Positions 5,870 to 12,785 of a stretch of DNA of 12,857 bases are shown one piece after another. The number at the start of each line of letters is the position of its first letter. Position 1 is the first letter of the stretch. A program made the position numbers and the translations under genes. The notes under the pieces are model-generated. The model had not been told where the DNA came from, did not search any database, and saw nothing but the letters and a program-made list of their open reading frames with translations. This stretch comes from an uncultured Clostridia bacterium (GTDB taxonomy: Bacteria; Bacillota; Clostridia; TANB77; CAG-508): assembly GCA_947628395.1 (NCBI GenBank), contig CANQZP010000036.1:1-12857 (forward strand), given 5' to 3'.

Positions 5870-8161
5870 TTGATTACTAAAGAAAATATTAATGATAATT
5901 TAAAGTTTATTGGTTTAGATTTGGAAGATTTACCAGACTTTTTGAAAAATCCTTCTTATATTAATTTAAACTCTTTTAAGCTTAATAATGATAGAGAAAT
6001 AAAAGTTTATAAATATGTTCCAATAAGTGAAATAGATATTTTTTTAACTCAAGCTCATAGGGATGATTCTATTAAAGAAAAGTATTCTAAAGCTAGCCAT
6101 ATCAGTACATATTTGAATCCTAATGATGAAAAAAATGTTGATAAATATGCTGATATACTAGAGATGTTTGATAAGATTAATGTAAATGGAATTGAAAAAA
6201 TACAAGAGAAGCAAAATAAAATGAAGGAAAAAGTTCCTTTTAATGTTTCTTATGATAGAAGTCAATTATGGCAAATTTATTATCAAGAAGAAGGAAATAA
6301 ATATTTCATGTTAGTTTCAACTAAGGATAATACTTTTGATGAATTATTTTATTTGTTAAAAAAGAAGTTAGAAAATAGTGATGATAGTATTTTTGTTCCA
6401 GTTACTCTTGTTTCTTTTAGTGAAGAGTATTTATCAAGCAGACAAATAAATGATTTAGAAAATTATTTATGGGTTTTTACTAAAAATTGGCCTATTTCTT
6501 ATGAAGTTTATGACAAGAAAAATAAGATGTCTATTCAAATTGTTGGAGAGACCAATGTTTATGATGGAATAAAAAGTATATATAAAATTGTTCTTAAATC
6601 TAAAGAGGAGGCTGAAGAGTTCTTTAAACTTTTGAAAGCTTTGTTTATACTTAGAACTGAACTTGGAAATGCTTATGATTTTAAAACTATGATAGATAAT
6701 AATCATTCTTTATCATTTTTCTACAATGATAAAAAAATGATTTTTGATGAACTTCCAAATTTTATCAAAGAAAAATATAATGAAACAGAAATTGCTATAA
6801 AAGAATTAAATTATGAGACTAATGATTTAGAAAATAAACTAAAATTATTGAAGCAAGAAGTAAAACAAAAAGATGCTGAATATTTTTTAAAGCAAAAAGA
6901 AATTTCTACTTATTTAGAATATAAAAAGACTTTTTTTGGAAAAGTTAAGTATTTTTTTAGGTCTAAGTCAAAGAAAAATAAGAAACTTAATGAAATAGAG
7001 AATGAAGAAAGTATAGATACTAAAGAAACAGAAAAGGATTCTAAAAAAGGTAATAAACCTATGCAGGTTTATGTTGATGATAAAAAATTCCATACTATTG
7101 ATGATTTGGTAACTTTGTATAGTTTATATGAAAAAGGACAAAGATATTTAAAAGATTTAAAACAGGATATTAATGCTCTTGAACTTAGAAGTATGAACGT
7201 TTCTAAAAAAATTGAAAATGCAACATTATATATAAATGAGATTGATAAACATAAAAAGAGTATTTTTGATTTCTGGAAATTCGCTAATAAAGATGAGTTG
7301 ACAGCATTAGAAATGGGAGAAGAAAATAGGAGTTATTCTGAAAATAATTTAATTAAAAAATTTGATTTTGAATCTGATTTTGAAGAATTAGGTGAGAATG
7401 TTGATAAAATTCAAAGAACTAAATTATCGAATGAAGAATTAGATAATTTATTTATTGCGACTACAGATATATTACCTATTGTAAATATGCTTAAAGATGG
7501 TGATATGGATAAAGATGCAATAGATAATATTTTGGAGCAGTTAAAAAAAGATTATTATCAAGAAGATAGAAAAGAAGAGTCATTTGATATTTTTGGAAAT
7601 ATGCAAGATGATCAAACAAAGGTAAAATATATAGGCAGTCATAGTTTTAGAGAAAATGAAAAATCAAAATTTAATATATTGAATATAAATAAAAATATTG
7701 ATGTTTTCGATTTTACTGAGAAATTACAAATGATTGTAAATTATTTAAATGAATCTTTTAATAAAATTTCTTCAATTTATGATATGTCAATTTATAAAAT
7801 TGTTCCTATAAGTGAAAAGCTTCATAAAAATGATTTTGAAGTTTTTAATATGAGTTTGGATGATGAGTTTAAAAATTATGAATATAATCAGGAATCTGCA
7901 ATAAAGCTTGTAAAGTTAAATATAAAAGAAAATTTCCCATTATTATATTTTTCAAATAGTGTTTTTTATGATAATAAAAATAAGACTTTACCAATTGGAA
8001 TGAATTTATCTTCTAGAGTGCTTATTGATTCTAATAAATTTGATTTTAATTTGAAGGATAGTACTAAATTCAAGGTTAATCATTTTGTTGATAAGGATGA
8101 TGATGAACCTAAGGTAATTTATGTTTATGTTGATGAATATGAATTGAATGAAAAAAAGTAA
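5870..8161 (+). CDS. Large coiled-coil protein of unknown function (TTG start)
   Basis: I do not recognise this 763-residue protein. It has no signal peptide or clear membrane helix. The N-terminal 300 residues look globular and mixed alpha/beta. A first coiled coil spans about 304-345. Next come a basic aromatic segment, TFFGKVKYFFRSKSKKNKK (about 354-372), and a highly charged low-complexity linker (about 373-398). A second coiled coil (about 410-470) ends in IFDFWKFANKDELTAL, followed by an acidic segment and a C-terminal globular part. The basic aromatic segment could touch membrane or RNA, but this is inference. The start is TTG 5870: GGAGAGG (5851-5857) lies 12 nt upstream and no in-frame ATG occurs for nearly 100 codons. 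It follows pgi by 35 nt and ends 9 nt before the OLE promoter. Confidence 0.8.
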   Translation: MITKENINDNLKFIGLDLEDLPDFLKNPSYINLNSFKLNNDREIKVYKYVPISEIDIFLTQAHRDDSIKEKYSKASHISTYLNPNDEKNVDKYADILEMFDKINVNGIEKIQEKQNKMKEKVPFNVSYDRSQLWQIYYQEEGNKYFMLVSTKDNTFDELFYLLKKKLENSDDSIFVPVTLVSFSEEYLSSRQINDLENYLWVFTKNWPISYEVYDKKNKMSIQIVGETNVYDGIKSIYKIVLKSKEEAEEFFKLLKALFILRTELGNAYDFKTMIDNNHSLSFFYNDKKMIFDELPNFIKEKYNETEIAIKELNYETNDLENKLKLLKQEVKQKDAEYFLKQKEISTYLEYKKTFFGKVKYFFRSKSKKNKKLNEIENEESIDTKETEKDSKKGNKPMQVYVDDKKFHTIDDLVTLYSLYEKGQRYLKDLKQDINALELRSMNVSKKIENATLYINEIDKHKKSIFDFWKFANKDELTALEMGEENRSYSENNLIKKFDFESDFEELGENVDKIQRTKLSNEELDNLFIATTDILPIVNMLKDGDMDKDAIDNILEQLKKDYYQEDRKEESFDIFGNMQDDQTKVKYIGSHSFRENEKSKFNILNINKNIDVFDFTEKLQMIVNYLNESFNKISSIYDMSIYKIVPISEKLHKNDFEVFNMSLDDEFKNYEYNQESAIKLVKLNIKENFPLLYFSNSVFYDNKNKTLPIGMNLSSRVLIDSNKFDFNLKDSTKFKVNHFVDKDDDEPKVIYVYVDEYELNEKK

Positions 8162-8169
8162 AATTATAT

Positions 8170-8198
8170 TTGCGTATAATTTCTTGATATGTTATAAT
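8170..8198 (+). promoter_or_regulatory. Promoter of the OLE RNA
   Basis: TTGCGT (8170-8175), a 17-nt spacer and a perfect TATAAT (8193-8198) predict a transcript start at about 8205. That is exactly the first base of the stem GATGGT, which pairs with the 3' end of the RNA, so promoter and RNA fold support each other. Confidence 0.8.
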
Positions 8199-8204
8199 AT
8201 GCTT

Positions 8205-8759
8205 GATGGTGCATTATCCTAGTTGTACTATCTATTATGAGGGTGGGGCTAAAAATCCACAAATGGTTTTAGATATGAGTTTCTTGTTTTGTGCGCAAAA
8301 CGCCAACTTTGTGTGCTTTCAAGGAGTAAAGAGAATAGGGGGATATATAAAGGCATATATACATCTTTCCTATTTTCGTTATTATTTTTTAAATAATATT
8401 GTATCTTTAATTTTATATAAGTGTTTTTAACGCACGAAACCTGTTTTGAGTGATAGTATGGGAATTAATCATAATTAAATGTATGTTGTGGCCACAATGT
8501 GTGTTTAAGATTATGAAACTACTATTGCAAAAAAAACTAGTAATAGGCTTTAGTACATAAAGGAAAACTTCTAGGATGTTTGTTTCGAAGAAGAAACAAG
8601 AAAACCTAAGGATTAAGGTACGGATTTTAAGTGGCGATCTAGCTTCCTAATTTTTAGGATATTTCTTTTGAATGGAAACGGCTAAATAGTAATATTTAGT
8701 AGGAAATAGAGAAATTCTGCTAGACCTAAACCGTAAAATTTACTTAGGTTTTTACCATC
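8205..8759 (+). ncRNA. ole: Large structured RNA of the OLE class
   Basis: This stretch of about 555 nt lies directly before an OapA-like gene, which is the hallmark arrangement of OLE RNAs (about 600 nt, membrane-associated via OapA). I could not compare it with the OLE consensus base by base, so the class name rests on length, position and partner gene. The fold is seen directly. The terminal stem is GATGGT (8205-8210) with ACCATC (8754-8759). Long-range helices are TACTATC (8226-8232) with GATAGTA (8452-8458), AAAACCTAAG (8601-8610) with CTTAGGTTTT (8743-8752), TACGG (8619-8623) with CCGTA (8731-8735), and TCTAGC (8638-8643) with GCTAGA (8719-8724). Perfect local hairpins lie at 8286-8301, 8381-8397, 8548-8562, 8580-8599, 8645-8659, and 8682-8699 (GUAA tetraloop). 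A 9-bp stem closes 8331-8377. No credible gene lies within it. Confidence 0.78.
8724..8753 (+). terminator. Alternative terminator-like hairpin at the 3' end of the OLE RNA
   Basis: ACCTAA (8724-8729) pairs perfectly with TTAGGT (8744-8749), and T residues continue to 8753. Its 3' arm is the same sequence that completes the 10-bp long-range helix with 8601-8610, so the two folds exclude each other. It may separate OLE from oapA in some conditions, or may just reflect the RNA's real 3' structure. Confidence 0.35.
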
Positions 8760-8775
8760 TAATACATTTTATTTT

Positions 8776-8780
8776 GGGAG
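8776..8780 (+). promoter_or_regulatory. Ribosome binding site fixing the oapA start
   Basis: GGGAG lies 5 nt before ATG 8786. A TTG in frame at 8774 overlaps this site and so cannot be the start. Confidence 0.8.
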
Positions 8781-8785
8781 AATAT

Positions 8786-9331
8786 ATGAAGAAAAAAAGC
8801 AAAAACAAAAGAGATAGTAAAGAAGATATAAAATGGTTTATTACTGTATTTATTACAACATTTATTCTTTCTTTATTTTTTTCGTTTATTTCAACAACTG
8901 CTATAGATGACTTGGAAATTATTCCTGCAATTGTTATTTTAATTGTTGTTATTTTAGTTGGAATTTTGTTTGATATTATTGGTGTTGCAGTAACAGTGGC
9001 AAATGAAGAAGAATTTCATGCTATGGCTTCTAAAAAGGTTAGTGGATCTAAAACTTCTATTAAATTAATAAGAGCTTCTACTAAGGTTGCAAATATTTGT
9101 GCTGATGTTATTGGCGATATTTGTGGAGTTTTAAGTGGAGCTATTAGTGCTATTATTACTATAAAAATGACTGAAAAGTTTAATATACATTTTGAACTAC
9201 AATTTTTAATGAGTGCTTTTGTTGCTTCATTGACTGTTGGAGGTAAAGCGTTAGGTAAAAATTTTGCTAAAAATAATTCTACTAAAATTATTAAAATGGT
9301 TGGAAAGATTTTAAGTATATCGGAAAAATAA
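8786..9331 (+). CDS. oapA: OapA-like OLE-RNA-associated membrane protein
   Basis: The 181-residue protein starts with a basic tail (KKKSKNKRDSK) and has about four hydrophobic segments (near 17-38, 45-72, 103-126 and 138-153). OapA is the inner-membrane partner that binds OLE RNA and holds it at the membrane. Conserved-looking blocks are LFDIIGVAVTVANEEEFHAM (61-80), SKKVSG, the DVIGDICG block (107-114) and a GGKALGK loop (152-158). The pattern of A-x-T-x-A-x-E, then a basic helix, then a hydrophobic segment resembles the core of CNNM/DUF21 magnesium transporters; that link is inference. The basic N-terminus and the 75-105 helix are candidate RNA-contact regions. The gene follows the RNA by 26 nt, has no separate promoter that I can see, and ends in its own terminator. 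Confidence 0.78.
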   Translation: MKKKSKNKRDSKEDIKWFITVFITTFILSLFFSFISTTAIDDLEIIPAIVILIVVILVGILFDIIGVAVTVANEEEFHAMASKKVSGSKTSIKLIRASTKVANICADVIGDICGVLSGAISAIITIKMTEKFNIHFELQFLMSAFVASLTVGGKALGKNFAKNNSTKIIKMVGKILSISEK

Positions 9332-9358
9332 TTATTTTAGTTATATGATAATATAAGT

Positions 9359-9396
9359 ATTGAGTAAACATTTTTATGTTTGCTCAATTTTTTTTA
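9359..9396 (+). terminator. Strong intrinsic terminator after oapA
   Basis: ATTGAGTAAACAT (9359-9371) pairs with ATGTTTGCTCAAT (9376-9388) with a single G-U and a TTTT loop. About eight T residues follow. It closes the OLE-oapA unit. Confidence 0.92.
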
Positions 9397-9487
9397 ATTT
9401 AAAATAGAAATTTACTTACTTAATATAAATTTAGATTGTTAAAATTATAATAATTTTCTATAAAAATGTGCTAAAATAAGGAAAAAC

Positions 9488-9516
9488 TTGAAAATGTTAA
9501 CATAATGTGTTATAAT
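9488..9516 (+). promoter_or_regulatory. Strong extended -10 promoter for the 787-residue gene
   Basis: TTGAAA (9488-9493), a 17-nt spacer and a perfect TATAAT (9511-9516) preceded by TGT give a near-consensus promoter with a start near 9523. The spacer contains the perfect palindrome ATGTTAACAT (9494-9503). The rest of the 229-base gap between oapA and this gene holds only the terminator and AT-rich sequence. Confidence 0.85.
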
Positions 9517-9560
9517 ATAAAAGGTGTGTTATCACATATTCTAGAAAGGATTAATTTTAT

Positions 9561-11924
9561 ATGAATATTATTAAAAATAATTTTGAACATTCAGATAAGT
9601 ACTTAAGATATCAGGAAATAATTGAAGCTATTAGATGTTATAATCTATTTAAAGATAATGGCAAGATAGGTTTTGTAGATTCTTATGATAATAAAGGTTA
9701 TTTAACTAAATTTGAGGAAGAATGGTTAAAAGAATTTATTTCGAGTTATATATTAAAAAGAATGGATTATTTTTATGATAATATGATTAGTGATAAAAAT
9801 AAAAATAAATTGAAAGGATTTATTGATTTCTATGTAATGATAGATAACTCATATTATTTAGCTTCTTTTTTTGGTGAATATAGAAAAGATATATTTAAAG
9901 CATTGAAAAATACATTATATAGGTTAGATGAAGACCAAGAAGCTAAAAAGTATTTTTCAGTTAATGCTTGTAATTGTTTAGCAGAAATTATGATAAAGTC
10001 AATAAAAGAAGAGAATAATAAGTCTTTAGACCATGCAGAAAAATTTGGAAAATTTTTAATAGAAAATGATTATATAGATAAAGAAGTTTTAATAAGTAGT
10101 AATATTTTGGAATTATATGCTGTAGAAGATTTAATTGATTTAAGAGATAAAAATGTTATAGATAATAGACAGTTAATTTCTATTTTGCGAGCTTATTCAG
10201 AAAATGATGATGAGTCTGAAGCATTATTAGAAGTATATTCAAAAGTAGTAAAATTAAATGAAGCAAATACATATAAAAAACAAATTCAAATAAAAAAAGA
10301 ATATTTGAATTTATTTGATAAAGATGTATTTTGTAGATTGTATTTAAGAGGAGATATATCTGAAGAAGATTTTAAATTAGTTAAATTAGAAAAAAGTGAT
10401 ATTTTAAAACTTACTCCAAAAGAAATTATAGAGTTATCTGAAAAAAAATGTATTGATATTTTACATTCTGAAGATTTTATTGATTCGTATGGAGATAAAT
10501 TTGTTTTAGATGACTTGATAGAATTTTATAATCATGGATTAGTAAAACCTGAACATATAATAAGGACATTGAAAGTAAAATGTGTTGAAGAGAATAGGGA
10601 AGGTAAAATACTAGATTTTTATAATGGTGAATTACTTTTAAAATTATTAGAAGAAAATAAAATAAATAAAAGATTTATTGAAACTTTTAATAATGAGTTA
10701 CTTGATAAATTATCTGAAGAAGATAAAAATACTTATTTTCAGAAAATAAAAGATGATATTAAAAAAATTTCAAATGGAGAATATGAATTTTTAGAAAATA
10801 TAATTAAACTTTATAAAAATAATCTTATACCGGCTGAACCTATTAAGGATAAAGAAATGGATAAGTCTGATATATTAGAATTATATTTGAAAGATAAATT
10901 ATCTAATGAAGATATATATAAAATGTATAAAGATAAAATACTTACTTTAGAAGATCTATCAATAATTTATTCGAATGAAGAGTTATTGAATTTATATAAG
11001 GACAAAAAAATTGGTTCTGAGATATTAAAAATGATGAAAAATGATGATATTTATATTTATCTATCAGATGCTTTGGAAAAAGGTGAATTGGATGGCAAAG
11101 ATATATTAAATTGTTATCTTGAAGATAGTATAGATGTAAATTTATTAAAGGAAATTTTATATGATAATGATAAATTAGAGGACTTATCTGAATATTTATC
11201 GGATAGTTGTAAATTAGATAAAATTAAAGAGTTAACTGAAAATTATTTGATTTCTTATATAGAGCTCGAAAATTTAAAAAATAATGGCATAATTACTGAA
11301 GAACAATTTAATACTTTATCAGAGTTATCAGATAAAGAAAAATTTTTTGATAATTTAAAGTCTTTGAATTCAATATTTATAGTTGAAAATGTAGAAAATG
11401 TAGAAAATGTAGAAAGTAATAGAAATGTGCGTGGAGGAGAAAAATTATATAAACATCCAAAAAAGGATTTTAAAATTTCACCAGATACAATAAAGGAATT
11501 TTATAAAGAGATTGGAGCTTTAGATAATTTTCCTAAAATAGACAGTGATGAATCATCATTAAAAGATTATAGTATTATTGGATTTGAAAAATATGGAATA
11601 GTAATTTTAGAAAACTTTGAAAAGCCATCAAATGCTACATATATCATGCCTTATCAGCAATTATTATTCTATTTGAATAATAGTAAAAAAGCAGAAGCGG
11701 TATTTGGAAATAGTGATGATAATATTAGGCTTAAAGCTGCTTTTAGAAGTTCTGATAAAATAAGAGTACACAATCATACTTCAGGATTTGGAAAAAATAT
11801 TATTAATTCTATAGGAATTATTAGTAAAGAAGCTAAAGAAGAATTAAAGATAAATGAAAATTATAGAGAAATGATTAATATGTACATTGAAGAGATAAAA
11901 AATGAGTATGAGAGAAACAGATAG
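9561..11924 (+). CDS. Large helical-repeat protein of unknown function
   Basis: I do not recognise this 787-residue family. It has no signal peptide or membrane segment. The first 280 residues are predicted helical. From about 319 to 590 there are recurring helix pairs of about 20 residues resembling LYxxxxLxxEDIxxLY, for example LYLKDKLSNEDIYKMY and KDKILTLEDLSIIYS, suggesting an elongated alpha solenoid used for binding partners. A VEN-VEN-VEN-VES linker (608-619) separates this from a C-terminal domain (about 620-787) with mixed strands and helices and the striking segment KIRVHNHTSGFGKNI. AGAAAGGA 10 nt upstream supports ATG 9561. A near-consensus promoter precedes it, and the next gene begins 21 nt after its stop, so the two form an operon. 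A scaffold or adaptor role is the most I would infer. Confidence 0.78.
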   Translation: MNIIKNNFEHSDKYLRYQEIIEAIRCYNLFKDNGKIGFVDSYDNKGYLTKFEEEWLKEFISSYILKRMDYFYDNMISDKNKNKLKGFIDFYVMIDNSYYLASFFGEYRKDIFKALKNTLYRLDEDQEAKKYFSVNACNCLAEIMIKSIKEENNKSLDHAEKFGKFLIENDYIDKEVLISSNILELYAVEDLIDLRDKNVIDNRQLISILRAYSENDDESEALLEVYSKVVKLNEANTYKKQIQIKKEYLNLFDKDVFCRLYLRGDISEEDFKLVKLEKSDILKLTPKEIIELSEKKCIDILHSEDFIDSYGDKFVLDDLIEFYNHGLVKPEHIIRTLKVKCVEENREGKILDFYNGELLLKLLEENKINKRFIETFNNELLDKLSEEDKNTYFQKIKDDIKKISNGEYEFLENIIKLYKNNLIPAEPIKDKEMDKSDILELYLKDKLSNEDIYKMYKDKILTLEDLSIIYSNEELLNLYKDKKIGSEILKMMKNDDIYIYLSDALEKGELDGKDILNCYLEDSIDVNLLKEILYDNDKLEDLSEYLSDSCKLDKIKELTENYLISYIELENLKNNGIITEEQFNTLSELSDKEKFFDNLKSLNSIFIVENVENVENVESNRNVRGGEKLYKHPKKDFKISPDTIKEFYKEIGALDNFPKIDSDESSLKDYSIIGFEKYGIVILENFEKPSNATYIMPYQQLLFYLNNSKKAEAVFGNSDDNIRLKAAFRSSDKIRVHNHTSGFGKNIINSIGIISKEAKEELKINENYREMINMYIEEIKNEYERNR
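11382..11417 (+). repeat. In-frame 9-nt tandem repeat
   Basis: Four near-identical copies of GTWGAAAAT (the last ends in AGT) encode VENVENVENVES in the linker of the 787-residue protein. Because the unit is a multiple of three, slippage would change linker length without breaking the frame. Confidence 0.8.
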
Positions 11925-11945
11925 GAAGAAAGGAATTATTAGATT

Positions 11946-12758
11946 ATGAATAGTAATGATATTATTAAAAAAATTAAAAATGAATTTTTGAATAATAAGG
12001 AGTCAATAGAAAGTATTATTATTTTAGAAAAAAAGAACTGGGATTATAATATTGAATTTGACAAGCTTGTTGAAATTTTTGATAAATATGAAAATAAAGA
12101 ACTTGTTTTAAATAGTGATTTTAAAAATACTTCAGAAATTATTAGTGGTATTGGTAAACTTGCTATTGTTAATCAATCAAATCCTTATTCTATATTATCT
12201 ATGATATTAATTACTATTAGAACTAATAATGAAGTTGTATTTTTCTTGCCTAACAAATTGCTTGGGATTAATTCAGTACTTATTGAGATTGCAAGTAAAA
12301 TCAGTAGTAAGATTAGACTTATAAACTCTAATAGTAATGAGGATTTTTATCGTGAGCAGGAAAAATTTGATTGTGTAATTTATTTTGGAAATAAATATGA
12401 GTATATCGAATTTTCTAAAAGGCTTAAAATAAAATCTATTTTTGAGAATTCTGGTGAGATTTATGTTTATATTGATGATAGGTCTTTTAAAAATGAGTTT
12501 TTAAATTTAGATAAATTTGCTTATTATAATGATATTAATGTTAGATATTATTCTGATAATTTTGAAAAATCAGTTAAGAGTATGAATGATTTTGGTGTTA
12601 TAAAAAATGCGGTTATTTATACTAAGAATAAGGATATGGCTCGTGAGTTTTTGGAGCAAGTAAAGGCTGAAAAGGTATATGTTAATTCTAATCCTTGTAA
12701 TGATTTTGAGTTTGATTTTGATGAGAAGAAGATTACTTATATGAAGAAGTTGTGCTAG
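11946..12758 (+). CDS. Degenerate aldehyde dehydrogenase/ProA-like protein lacking the catalytic domain, possibly frameshifted
   Basis: The 270 residues resemble an aldehyde-dehydrogenase-superfamily Rossmann domain, closest in flavour to gamma-glutamyl phosphate reductase. The segment IGKLAIVNQSNPYSILSM (about 69-86) matches the nucleotide-binding strand-proline-helix. DCVIYFGNKYEYIEF (about 142-156) matches the D-x-I-x-F-T-G-S region. NAVIYTKNKDMAREFLEQV with EKVYVNSNP (about 221-249) matches the C-terminal GLSAxVFT...GxVxVN element. The roughly 200-residue catalytic domain with the active-site cysteine is reduced to about 40 residues, so dehydrogenase activity is not expected. Normal family length is above 400. 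AAAGGA 11 nt upstream supports ATG 11946. It follows the 787-residue gene by 21 nt. The stop at 12756-12758 may be premature, since the -1 frame continues as a plausible tail to 12799. Confidence 0.65.
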   Translation: MNSNDIIKKIKNEFLNNKESIESIIILEKKNWDYNIEFDKLVEIFDKYENKELVLNSDFKNTSEIISGIGKLAIVNQSNPYSILSMILITIRTNNEVVFFLPNKLLGINSVLIEIASKISSKIRLINSNSNEDFYREQEKFDCVIYFGNKYEYIEFSKRLKIKSIFENSGEIYVYIDDRSFKNEFLNLDKFAYYNDINVRYYSDNFEKSVKSMNDFGVIKNAVIYTKNKDMAREFLEQVKAEKVYVNSNPCNDFEFDFDEKKITYMKKLC

Positions 12759-12785
12759 TATACGGAAAAGAAATTTTAGTTGGTC

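Noticed and set aside
6467..6706. Minus-strand open frame of 79 codons
   Set aside because: It is a shadow of the 763-residue gene. Its F/S/I/K-rich composition is typical of antisense of AT-rich coding DNA.
8203..8430. 75-codon open frame beginning ATG-ATG
   Set aside because: It begins at the predicted transcript start of the OLE RNA with no ribosome site. Its composition is unlike a real protein, and it overlaps the RNA's helices.
8160..8790. RNase P RNA, tmRNA or 6S RNA as the identity of the large RNA
   Set aside because: No GAGGAAAGTCC-type P4 core, no tmRNA tag frame or tRNA-like ends, and the length and multi-domain fold do not fit 6S. The OapA-like neighbour points to OLE.
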